DNA from: Palsa-504 sp963790065
GTDB lineage: Bacteria; Actinomycetota; Actinomycetes; Streptosporangiales; Streptosporangiaceae
DNA length: 64,000 nt
Direction: 5' to 3'
Assembly: GCA_963790065.1 (NCBI GenBank)
Contig: CAWBNK010000011.1
Span: forward strand, 1-64,000
Part shown: piece by piece, positions 27,071 to 34,493 of the stretch
Numbering within the stretch: position 1 is the first letter of the stretch
Layout: each line of letters opens with the position of its first letter
Made by a program: the position numbers and the translations under genes
Notes under the pieces: model-generated
Told to the model about the DNA's origin: nothing
Databases searched by the model: none
The model's input: the letters and a program-made list of their open reading frames with translations, nothing else

Positions 27071-28408
27071 ATGCACTTGACGAGCAACGTGGCCCGGCGG
27101 TTCCGGCGAGCGCCGGAGCCCGGCGCACCCCGAGACCCTAGAAGGTCCCGGCGACTCGTGCCCGTGCTGGTCAGCCTGCTGATGGTCATCGGGACCGCGG
27201 TGGGCGCGGTGCTGGCCACCACGGGCGGCAAGCCAGCGGCCCCCACCTCCTCCTCCCTGGTCCCGAGCGCCCGCCCGGCGTCGGGCAGCAGCGCCGCGCC
27301 GGTGGTGCCGCTGCTCAGCGGCCGGACCGACGCGAACGGCGCGGTGCCCGTGGTAACCGCCGCCCCGGCGGCCCGCACCCGGACCGCCGTCACCCCCAAG
27401 GTCGCCCCGCTGCACGGACTGCGCCAGGCCGACCTGCTGGTGGTCGCGCCGTTCACCCTGTCCAGCCAGGTCCGGGCCGCGGTGTCGCGGCAGCCCGGGG
27501 TGACCAGCGCCGAACCGCTCGAGGCGGCCAAGGTCACGATCAACGGCTCGCCGCAGGCCGTGCTCGGCGTCGACCCCTCCACGTTCCGCGCCTACGCCGC
27601 CGGGCCCACCGCCGCGTCCAACCCGCTGTGGCAGGGCGTGGCCGGCGGCGGGGTCGCCGTGTCCTACACCATGGGCACCCTGGACAAGCTGTCGCTCGGC
27701 GGCGGGCTCACCGTGACCGGGCGGCAGCCGGAGCACCTGCGGGTGGTCGCGTTCGGCACGGTCGGCATCGGCGGGGTCGACGCCGTGGTGTCGGACGCCG
27801 TGGCGCGGTCGCTGGGCATGCCCGCCGCCAACGCCATCGTGGTCAGCGCGCCGCCCGCCAGCCTGCCCGCCCTGGTCAACGACATCAAGCGCGTCCTGCC
27901 CCGGGGCGCGTCGGTCGAGCCGCTGGTCAGCGTGATGGCCCAGCCGTCCGCGGCCGGCCTGCCCGCGGGCAGCGTGTCCACCGCGGGCGGGGCCATGACC
28001 GCGGCGGAGCTGACCACGGCCCTGCGGGCCGCGGAGAGCAGGCAGGGCCTGCCCTACGTGTGGGGCGCCGCGGGCCCGAGTTCCTTCGACTGCTCCGGCC
28101 TGGTCCAGTGGTCGTTCGCCCAGGCCGGCGTGCTCATGCCGCGGGTCGCCGCCGACCAGGCCAGGACCGGGCCCGCCGTCCCGGCCAGCCAGCTGCAGCC
28201 CGGCGACCTGCTCTTCTACCATACCGACCCGACGGCCCCCGGCTACATCTCGCACGTGGCCATCTACCTGGGCAACGGGTGGATGATCCAGGCGCCTCAG
28301 CCCGGGATGAACGTCCAGGTCGTCCCGGCCAACTTCGGCTCCCAGTTCGCGGGCGCCGTCCGCGTATACCCCCAGCTCGCCGCCGACGTGGCCGCCGGCC
28401 TGGCCTGA
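27071..28408 (+). CDS. NlpC/P60 peptidoglycan hydrolase with N-terminal MacB/FtsX-like extracytoplasmic domain
   Basis: A protein of about 445 residues that acts outside the cytoplasm. A basic N-terminus is followed by one membrane anchor or uncleaved signal (about residues 29-49) and a Ser/Pro/Ala linker. The C-terminal 115 residues are an NlpC/P60 endopeptidase: catalytic Cys341 in SSFDCSGLVQW, His395 in YISHVAIYLG, and Gln407 in WMIQAPQPG in place of the usual third polar residue. The central region (about 118-288) resembles the extracytoplasmic domain of MacB/FtsX-type permeases: ADLLVVAPF, QPGVTSAEPLEAAKVTING, AVLGVDPSTF, SLGGGLTVTG. NlpC/P60 enzymes cut stem-peptide bonds in cell wall. 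The ATG at 27071 is chosen; TTG 27062 is an alternative. Confidence 0.8.
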   Translation: MHLTSNVARRFRRAPEPGAPRDPRRSRRLVPVLVSLLMVIGTAVGAVLATTGGKPAAPTSSSLVPSARPASGSSAAPVVPLLSGRTDANGAVPVVTAAPAARTRTAVTPKVAPLHGLRQADLLVVAPFTLSSQVRAAVSRQPGVTSAEPLEAAKVTINGSPQAVLGVDPSTFRAYAAGPTAASNPLWQGVAGGGVAVSYTMGTLDKLSLGGGLTVTGRQPEHLRVVAFGTVGIGGVDAVVSDAVARSLGMPAANAIVVSAPPASLPALVNDIKRVLPRGASVEPLVSVMAQPSAAGLPAGSVSTAGGAMTAAELTTALRAAESRQGLPYVWGAAGPSSFDCSGLVQWSFAQAGVLMPRVAADQARTGPAVPASQLQPGDLLFYHTDPTAPGYISHVAIYLGNGWMIQAPQPGMNVQVVPANFGSQFAGAVRVYPQLAADVAAGLA

Positions 28409-28624
28409 CCGAGAACCTGCTGCCCGTTTTGCCGGATATCTGCCGTCCCATCGTGACTGCGCTACCGGATCGATATCGCTCTGAGCCGGTCAGAACCGGC
28501 CTAGATGCACATCGATCCGGTTGAGGCGGCCCGGCTGACGTCCTTGGTCCGGCGGTCAGCCTGGCCCGACCGGAGACCGCGGCCCGGAACCACCAGGCTA
28601 GGCATTGACGCTGGCCACGCAGGG

Positions 28625-28640
28625 TGTAATCATGATTACA
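28625..28640. promoter_or_regulatory. Perfect 16-bp palindrome overlapping a start codon
   Basis: TGTAATCATGATTACA is fully self-complementary, A/T-rich within G/C-rich DNA, and its last base is the A of the ATG at 28640. It is a likely operator, probably for autoregulation by the gene it precedes. Confidence 0.75.
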
Positions 28641-29311
28641 TGAGTACACGCCGGTTGGATTCCGGGCCTGCGAACAAGGTGGCCGGGACAGCCCGCGACG
28701 CCGGGACCGACGAGACCGGAACCGCCGCCGCCGGGACCGACGACACCGCAGCCGGTGCCGCCGGGGCCAGCGACGCTGGGGCCGACGCCGCATCGGGCGG
28801 CAACGCGGCCGACCGGGTGCGCGGCTGGTTTTCCGGCCGGCTGCCCGCCGACTGGTTCACCGCCGCGCCGGACATTCAGGTGGACCGAGAGGAAATTACC
28901 ATCATCGGGGCCCTGGCCGCCCCCGCTGCCCCCGGCGACACGGACGCCGAGCGGGCCTTGGCGGCCGCGGGCCGGATCCGCCGGTTCCGCGAGGACACCA
29001 GGAACGCGCGCATCGAGATGGCGCGGGAGGCCGAGCACCGGTTCCGGCGCAAGGTCTCCTGGGGTGCCACCTGCGGGAACCTGACTGAGATGTTCACCAC
29101 ACTCTCGGTCCCGGTCATGACCAGGCTGCGCCAGCCTGAGCGCCGCGTGCTCGACACGCTCGTCGACGCCGGCGTGGCCCGCAGCCGCAGTGACGCCCTG
29201 GCCTGGTGCGTCCGGCTGACCGGAGAGAACGCGGATTCCTGGCTCGCCCGGCTGCGCGCAGCCCTGCGGCAGGTGGAGGAAGTGCGGGACCAGGGACCCG
29301 GAAATACCTGA
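28640..29311 (+). CDS. Conserved actinobacterial protein with a ribbon-helix-helix-like C-terminal region
   Basis: A 223-residue protein. The first 60 residues are low-complexity Ala/Gly/Thr/Asp. The conserved part begins LPADWFTAAPDIQVDREEIT and continues with AGRIRRFREDTRNARIEMA, RKVSWGATCGNLTEMFTT and SVPVMTRLRQPERRVLDTLV. The end, VDAGVARSRSDALAWCVRL, looks like a ribbon-helix-helix DNA-binding element of the kind with an R-S-R-S-x-A-L helix. Similar proteins are widespread in actinomycetes without an assigned role. The ATG at 28640 is preferred over upstream in-frame GTG/ATG codons because the palindromic operator ends there. I infer an autoregulatory DNA-binding protein; the family itself is uncharacterised to my knowledge. 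Confidence 0.65.
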   Translation: MSTRRLDSGPANKVAGTARDAGTDETGTAAAGTDDTAAGAAGASDAGADAASGGNAADRVRGWFSGRLPADWFTAAPDIQVDREEITIIGALAAPAAPGDTDAERALAAAGRIRRFREDTRNARIEMAREAEHRFRRKVSWGATCGNLTEMFTTLSVPVMTRLRQPERRVLDTLVDAGVARSRSDALAWCVRLTGENADSWLARLRAALRQVEEVRDQGPGNT

Positions 29312-29316
29312 CTCAA

Positions 29317-29330
29317 TTGGTCTAGACCGT
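29317..29330. promoter_or_regulatory. GGTCTAGACC palindrome, DasR-site-like
   Basis: TTGGTCTAGACCGT matches the core of DasR-type (GntR/HutC) operators, whose consensus is close to TGGTCTAGACCA. The outermost bases deviate on the right side. The site follows the stop of the RHH-like gene and precedes the uppS region by 300 bases. Role uncertain. Confidence 0.35.
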
Positions 29331-29480
29331 CCTTTCCTCCGTTATTAGCCATCCCGGCGCGTGGCCGGCTTATCACGGTGATTCTGGGTACACTGCAACA
29401 AATCGTGCCGGCCTCGATGCGCGTACCGTCGCGCGCTGCTGGCGTGCTCCACCGGCACCGGCACCGGAGGAGGAACAGCA

Positions 29481-29627
29481 GTGTCGTACCAGGTGAACGG
29501 CTCGCGGACGGATAGGAAATACGCGCAGGCCCGCCGCCGCGAACGGCCCGGGCAAATGCCGGACACGGGCGTCCGGAACCCTAATACCAGCCGGAGCGTT
29601 GCGTTCGTGGATACGTTTCCTAAGTAG
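29481..29627 (+). CDS. Possible 48-residue basic small protein upstream of uppS
   Basis: A GTG at 29481 is preceded by an unusually strong purine-rich ribosome-binding site, GGAGGAGGAACAGCA. The frame runs 48 codons (MSYQVNGSRTDRKYAQARRR at its start; ending VAFVDTFPK) and stops 16 bases before the uppS ATG. The product is strongly basic and has no recognised domain. It may be a small protein or a translated leader for uppS. The evidence is only the ribosome-binding site, the position and the open frame. Confidence 0.35.
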   Translation: MSYQVNGSRTDRKYAQARRRERPGQMPDTGVRNPNTSRSVAFVDTFPK

Positions 29628-29643
29628 CGAGGAAGGCCGCAGC

Positions 29644-30405
29644 ATGGGATTTCGTGACCTGGCCTACCGGATGTACGAGCGCAGGGTCCTGGCCTCGCTG
29701 TCGCCGGACGTCGTCCCGCGCCACGTCGGGGTGATGTGCGACGGCAACCGGCGGTGGGCCAAGTCGGCCGGGTTCCGCGACGTCAGCAGCGGCCACCGCA
29801 AGGGCGCGGACAAGATCTTCGAGCTGCTCGACTGGTGCCGTGAGACCGGCGTCGAGGTCGTCACCCTGTGGCTGCTGTCCACCGACAACCTGGCCCGGCC
29901 GGCCAGCGAGCTGGTGCCGCTGCTGAAGATCATCGAGGACACCGTGCAGGGCCTGGTCGCCGAGCAGTGGCACGTGAACGCGGTCGGCGCGCTCGACCTG
30001 CTGCCCGGCGAGACGGTCCGCATCCTCAAGGACGCGGGCGAGGCCACCGCGCATAATCCCGGCCTGCTGGTCAACGTGGCCGTCGGCTACGGCGGCCGCC
30101 GCGAGATCGCCGACGCGGTGCGCTCGCTGCTGCAGGACCACGCCAGCAAGGGCACCACGATCGAGGAACTGGCCGAAGTCCTGGACGTCGAGCACATCGC
30201 CGAGCACCTGTACACCGCGGGCCAGCCCGACCCCGACCTGGTCATCAGGACCTCAGGCGAGCAGCGGCTGGGTGGCTTCCTGCTCTGGCAGAGCACTCAT
30301 TCCGAGTTTTACTTCTGCGACGCCTACTGGCCCGCTTTCCGCAAGGTGGACTTCTTGCGCGCGCTGCGCTCCTACGCGGCGCGCAACCGCAGATTCGGCG
30401 CGTAG
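29644..30405 (+). CDS. uppS: Isoprenyl (polyprenyl diphosphate) transferase, cis type
   Basis: A 253-residue cis-prenyltransferase that adds isopentenyl units to an allylic diphosphate to make a Z-polyprenyl diphosphate for cell-wall lipid carriers. The catalytic aspartate is in VMCDGNRRWAK (about residues 32-42), the substrate helix GHRKGADKIFELLDW follows, and VIRTSGEQRLGGFLLWQS and HSEFYFCDAYWPAFRKVDF are the C-terminal signatures. The ATG at 29644 follows GAGGAAGG at a good distance; an upstream GTG at 29599 is unlikely. The sequence resembles the shorter-chain Z-farnesyl type as well as the long-chain enzyme, so chain length is not settled. Confidence 0.9.
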   Translation: MGFRDLAYRMYERRVLASLSPDVVPRHVGVMCDGNRRWAKSAGFRDVSSGHRKGADKIFELLDWCRETGVEVVTLWLLSTDNLARPASELVPLLKIIEDTVQGLVAEQWHVNAVGALDLLPGETVRILKDAGEATAHNPGLLVNVAVGYGGRREIADAVRSLLQDHASKGTTIEELAEVLDVEHIAEHLYTAGQPDPDLVIRTSGEQRLGGFLLWQSTHSEFYFCDAYWPAFRKVDFLRALRSYAARNRRFGA

Positions 30406-30561
30406 CGGCAGGTCAGGTACGAGACACGCGTTAGTAACCTGACGGTGCTTTTGCCGAAACACCAGGGCGGGTACCTTCATAAATGGTGGGACGGCGCGGC
30501 GCCGTCCTCCGGGAAGGCCCTCGATCTCTAGGCTTCGCGCTTTGCGCGCAGGCGAGACGAA

Positions 30562-30584
30562 AGAAGGGCCGGCACGGCCCTTCT
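30562..30584. terminator. Hairpin between uppS and the phoH-like gene
   Basis: AGAAGGGCC (30562-30570) pairs perfectly with GGCCCTTCT (30576-30584) around a five-base loop. It may terminate the uppS transcript or act in the leader of the next gene. Confidence 0.5.
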
Positions 30585-30663
30585 GGGGGCCAGTCCCGGC
30601 CCATCCGACACGTCTGTGTCCTGTCGAGGTGCCGGGCTGGCCCCGGCGCCCAAGGGAGTCTGC

Positions 30664-31968
30664 GTGGTCAAATCTCAAGGTCGCCGTACGTATGTACTCG
30701 ACACCAGCGTCCTGCTCGCCGACCCGGCCGCCATCGCACGATTCGATGAGCACAAGGTAGTCCTGCCGGTCGTAGTCATCACCGAACTGGAGGCTAAGCG
30801 GCACCATCCCGAACTCGGCTACTTCGCCCGCCAGGCCCTGCGGATGCTCGACGACATGCGCGTCGAGCACGGCAGGCTGGACGCGGAGCTGCCGGTCGGC
30901 GAGCTCGGCGGCACGGTCCGGGTGGAACTCAACCATTCCGACCCCTCCGTGCTGCCCGCCGGGTTCCGGCTCGGGGACAACGACTCGCGCATCTTGTCGG
31001 TGGCCTGCAGCCTGGCCGCCGAGGGCGAGGATGTCGTCCTGGTCAGCAAGGACCTGCCGCTGCGGGTCAAGGCCGCGTCGGTCGGGCTGGCCGCCCAGGA
31101 GTACCGGGCCGAGCTGCCCGTGGACTCGGGCTGGACCGGGATGGCGGAGCTGGAGCTGTCCGCCGGTGATGTCGAGCAGCTGTACGACACAGGCACCTTG
31201 GAGAGCGAGGCCGCCCGCGACCTGCCCTGTCACACCGGGCTGAGGCTGACCTCCGCCAACGGCTCGGCCCTGGGCCGGGTCCGGCCGGACAAATCGGTGC
31301 AGCTGGTGCGCGGCGACCGGGAGGCGTTCGGCCTGCGGGGCCGCAGCGCCGAACAGCGCGTGGCGCTGGACCTGCTGCTCGACCCGGACATCGGCATCGT
31401 CTCGCTGGGCGGCCGGGCCGGTACCGGCAAGTCCGCGCTGGCCCTGTGCGCCGGCCTGGAGGCGGTCATGGAGCGCCGCCAGCACCGCAAGGTCATCGTG
31501 TTCCGGCCGCTGTACGCGGTCGGCGGTCAGGAACTCGGCTACCTGCCGGGTTCGGAAGCGGACAAGATGGGCCCGTGGGCGCAGGCCGTCTACGACACCT
31601 TGTCCGCGGTCACCACGCAGGATGTCATCGACGAGGTGCTGGCCAGGGACATGTTCGAGGTGCTGCCGCTGACCCACATCAGGGGCCGGTCGCTGCACGA
31701 CGCGTTCGTGATCGTGGACGAGGCGCAGTCCCTGGAGCGCGGCGTGCTGCTCACCGTGCTGTCCCGGATCGGCTCCGGCTCCCGGGTGGTGCTCACCCAC
31801 GACATCGCCCAGCGCGACAACCTGCGGGTCGGCCGGCACGACGGCGTGATCGCGGTGATCGAGAAGCTCAAGGGTCATCCGCTGTTCGCCCACGTCACCC
31901 TGGTCCGTTCCGAACGCTCCCAGATCGCCGCCCTGGTCACCGAGATGCTGGAGGACTCTGGCCTGTAG
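30664..31968 (+). CDS. PIN domain fused to PhoH-type ATPase
   Basis: A 434-residue protein with an N-terminal PIN nuclease domain (about 8-140: RRTYVLDTSVLLADPAAIARF, acidic residues in VVVITELEAK, and DNDSRILSVA / VLVSKDLPLR) and a C-terminal PhoH ATPase domain (about 230-434: Walker A LGGRAGTGKSALAL; Walker B AFVIVDEAQSLE; RSERSQIAALVTEMLEDSGL). PIN-PhoH proteins unwind and cleave RNA and are sometimes linked to toxin-antitoxin behaviour in mycobacteria; no antitoxin-like partner is seen here. The GTG at 30664 follows AAGGGAG. The gene follows uppS at 258 bases. Confidence 0.9.
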   Translation: MVKSQGRRTYVLDTSVLLADPAAIARFDEHKVVLPVVVITELEAKRHHPELGYFARQALRMLDDMRVEHGRLDAELPVGELGGTVRVELNHSDPSVLPAGFRLGDNDSRILSVACSLAAEGEDVVLVSKDLPLRVKAASVGLAAQEYRAELPVDSGWTGMAELELSAGDVEQLYDTGTLESEAARDLPCHTGLRLTSANGSALGRVRPDKSVQLVRGDREAFGLRGRSAEQRVALDLLLDPDIGIVSLGGRAGTGKSALALCAGLEAVMERRQHRKVIVFRPLYAVGGQELGYLPGSEADKMGPWAQAVYDTLSAVTTQDVIDEVLARDMFEVLPLTHIRGRSLHDAFVIVDEAQSLERGVLLTVLSRIGSGSRVVLTHDIAQRDNLRVGRHDGVIAVIEKLKGHPLFAHVTLVRSERSQIAALVTEMLEDSGL

Positions 31969-32018
31969 CACCCTAGGCCGGCGCGGAACGGCGCCGGCGG
32001 CACGCTGGCTGCGGTACC

Positions 32019-33116
32019 GTGACCAGCGTTATGGAATACCCACCTGTGTCCGTCGTGATGCCGGTCAGGAACGAGGAACGGCACCTGGCGGAGTCCGTAC
32101 GGCACGTCCTGGGCCAGGACTACCCGGCACCGCTCGAGCTGGTCCTCGCCGTCGGCCCGTCGGCCGACCGGACCGAGCAGATCGCCCTCGACCTGGCCGC
32201 CGCGGAATCCAGGATCACGGTGGTGGCCAATCCGGCCGGGAAGATCCCGGCCGCCCTCAACCTCGCCGTCGGCGTCGCGCGGCACCAGGTCATCGCCCGC
32301 ATCGACGGGCACGCCCTCTTCCCGCCCGGCTACCTCAAGCTGGCCATCGACATCTTGACCCAGACCGGCGCGGCCGACGTCGGCGGCGTCATGGCCGCCG
32401 AGGGCGAGACCGCGTTCCAGCAGGCCGTGGCCTGGGGCATGACGTCCAAGGCCGGGGTCGGCTCGGCGGGCTGGCACACCGGCGGCCAGGCCGGGCCCGC
32501 CGACAGCGTCTACCTCGGCGTCTACCGCCGCGAGGCGATCGAGCAGGCCGGCGGCTGGGACGAGGAGATGCTCCGCGCCGAGGACTGGGACCTGAACTAC
32601 CGGATCCGGGCCCACGGCGGCCTGGTCTGGTTCACCCCCGAGCTGCAGGTCACCTACCGGCCCCGGGCCAGCCTGCGCGCGCTCGGCGCGCAGTACTTCC
32701 ACTACGGCCGCTGGCGCCGGGTGATCGTCCGCGATCATCCGGAGACGGCCAGCTTCCGCTACCTGGCCCCGCCGGCCGCGGCCGCCCTGGTCACCCTGGG
32801 CTCGCTGGCCGGGCTGGCCGGCCTGATCGGACTGGCGGCCGGCGCGCCGGCCGCGGTGAGCTGGCTGGCGGCCGGGCTGGTCATCCCGCTGACGTACCTG
32901 GCCGGCATCACCGCCGTAAGCCTGGCCCTTTCTGGCGGCCAAACGGGCCGGGTGCGTGCTCAGCTGCCGCTGGTCCTGGCCGTCATGCACATGGGCTGGG
33001 GGGCGGGGTTCCTGACCAGCCCGCGCGGGCTGCACCGGGCGCCGGCCGCGCGCGCCACGGCCCGTTCGGCCCCATCTCAGACCCCCCCGCACAGCAGGGC
33101 CGATGCGCGACAATGA
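32019..33116 (+). CDS. Family 2 glycosyltransferase with C-terminal membrane segments
   Basis: A 365-residue GT-A glycosyltransferase: VSVVMPVRNEERHLAESV at the N-terminus, the nucleotide-sugar aspartate in AVGPSADRTEQIA, IARIDGHALFPPGYL as the DxD-like site, and LRAEDWDLNYRIRAHGG as the ED acceptor-base motif. Three or so hydrophobic segments follow residue 245 (PPAAAALVTLGSLAGLAGLI onward), placing the catalytic domain on the cytoplasmic membrane. It probably adds sugars to an envelope polymer or lipid. GTG 32019 and ATG 32031 are both possible starts. The class III aminotransferase begins three bases downstream, suggesting co-expression. Confidence 0.85.
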   Translation: MTSVMEYPPVSVVMPVRNEERHLAESVRHVLGQDYPAPLELVLAVGPSADRTEQIALDLAAAESRITVVANPAGKIPAALNLAVGVARHQVIARIDGHALFPPGYLKLAIDILTQTGAADVGGVMAAEGETAFQQAVAWGMTSKAGVGSAGWHTGGQAGPADSVYLGVYRREAIEQAGGWDEEMLRAEDWDLNYRIRAHGGLVWFTPELQVTYRPRASLRALGAQYFHYGRWRRVIVRDHPETASFRYLAPPAAAALVTLGSLAGLAGLIGLAAGAPAAVSWLAAGLVIPLTYLAGITAVSLALSGGQTGRVRAQLPLVLAVMHMGWGAGFLTSPRGLHRAPAARATARSAPSQTPPHSRADARQ

Positions 33117-33119
33117 ACC

Positions 33120-34493
33120 ATGGACTTCGATCTGCAGGGGCTGCTCGCCGCCCATCGCGCTGACGGCTACGAGCTGTACGGCCGGTACCTGAACCCCCAG
33201 CAGCCCAAGGTGCTGCACGCCATCGGCTTCGACAAGGTCTACACCCGGGCCGAGGGCGCCTACCTGTACGACTCCGACGGGAACTCCTACGCCGACTTCC
33301 TGGCCGGGTTCGGCGTGTTCGCGGCCGGGCGAAACCACCCGGTGATCCGCCAGGCGCTGCACCAGGCGCTGGACGCTCAGCTGGCCGACTGGACCCAGTT
33401 CGACTGCGGCCCGCTGCCAGGCCTGCTAGCGGAGAAACTGCTGGCCAAGGCACCCGGCCTGGACCGGGTGTTCTTCTGCAACAGCGGCACCGAGGCGGTG
33501 GAGTCCGCGCTGAAGTTCGCGCGCTACGCCACCGGCCGGGGCCGTGTGCTGTACTGCGACCACGCCTTCCACGGGCTGACCACCGGGTCGCTGTCAGTCA
33601 ACGGCGCGGACGAGTTCCGCCGCGGGTTCGCCCCGCTGCTGCCGGACACTGCCCTCCCCCTCGGCGACCTGGACGCACTCGCGGCCGAGCTGCGCAAGGG
33701 AGACGTCGCCGCGCTCATCATCGAGCCGATCCAGGGCCATGGCGTGCTCATGCCGCCCGACGGCTTCCTGGCCGCGGCGGCAGCCCTGCTCCATGAGCAC
33801 GGCGCGCTGCTCATCTGCGACGAGGTGCAGAGCGGCTTCGGCCGGACCGGCAAGTTCTTCGCCTACCAGCACGAGCAGGTCGTGCCGGACATCGTCACCG
33901 CGGCCAAGGCGCTGTCCGGCGGTTTCGTCCCGGTCGGTGCCATGCTGGCCAAGGGGTGGATCTTCGAGAAGGTCTACTCCTCCATGGACCGGATGATGGT
34001 GCACAGCACCACGTTCAAGGGCGGCGTGCTGGCCATGACCGCCGGCCTGGCCTCGCTGGCGGTGATCGAGGACGAGGGCCTGGTCGAGAACGCGGCCCGG
34101 ACCGGGGAAGCCCTGCAGGCCGGCCTGCTGGCCCTGGCCGAACGCTACGACGTGCTCGCCGACGTCCGCGGCCGCGGCCTGATGATCGGGCTGGAATTCG
34201 ACAAGCCCGCCGCGCTGCGCGCCCGGACCAGCTGGAACATGCTGCAGAAGGCCCGGGTCGGCCTGTTCGCCCAGATGGTGGTCGTCGCGCTGTTCCAGCG
34301 GCACCGCATCTTGACCCAGGTCTCCGGCGACCACATGGAAGTGATCAAGCTGATCCCGCCGCTGATGATCGGCGACACCGAGGTCAAGCTGTTCACCGAG
34401 GCGCTCGCCGAGGTCCTGGAGGATGCCAGCAAGGGCAGCGGCCTGATCTGGGAGTTCGGCCGGACGCTGATCAAGCAGGCGGCACGGCGCTAG
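33120..34493 (+). CDS. Class III PLP-dependent aminotransferase
   Basis: A 457-residue fold-type I aminotransferase of class III (acetylornithine/omega-amino-acid group). It has the PLP phosphate-binding NSGTEAVESALKFAR (about residues 120-134), the aromatic-rich DHAFHGLTTGSLS, the ring-stacking ALIIEPIQGHG, the pyridine-binding aspartate in LICDEVQSGFGRTG, and the Schiff-base lysine in TAAKALSGGFVPVGAML. A C-terminal section, FAQMVVVALFQRHRILTQ, is unusual for ornithine-type enzymes. The amino donor and acceptor are unknown. It is closely coupled to the upstream glycosyltransferase, so an amino-sugar or amino-alcohol envelope compound is possible by inference. Its 3' end overlaps the convergent GT39 gene by 23 bases. 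Confidence 0.88.
   Translation: MDFDLQGLLAAHRADGYELYGRYLNPQQPKVLHAIGFDKVYTRAEGAYLYDSDGNSYADFLAGFGVFAAGRNHPVIRQALHQALDAQLADWTQFDCGPLPGLLAEKLLAKAPGLDRVFFCNSGTEAVESALKFARYATGRGRVLYCDHAFHGLTTGSLSVNGADEFRRGFAPLLPDTALPLGDLDALAAELRKGDVAALIIEPIQGHGVLMPPDGFLAAAAALLHEHGALLICDEVQSGFGRTGKFFAYQHEQVVPDIVTAAKALSGGFVPVGAMLAKGWIFEKVYSSMDRMMVHSTTFKGGVLAMTAGLASLAVIEDEGLVENAARTGEALQAGLLALAERYDVLADVRGRGLMIGLEFDKPAALRARTSWNMLQKARVGLFAQMVVVALFQRHRILTQVSGDHMEVIKLIPPLMIGDTEVKLFTEALAEVLEDASKGSGLIWEFGRTLIKQAARR

Larger units (their letters stand above)
29312..29643. other. Region between the RHH-like gene and uppS
   Basis: About 330 bases. It contains a GGTCTAGACC palindrome near its start, an A/T-richer stretch, and a possible 48-codon ORF with a strong ribosome-binding site just before uppS (listed separately). 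Nothing else is recognised. Confidence 0.5.

Noticed and set aside
29317..29330. Firm assignment of a DasR operator
   Set aside because: The central palindrome fits, but the flanks deviate and no amino-sugar gene is nearby, so it is listed only as a low-confidence site.
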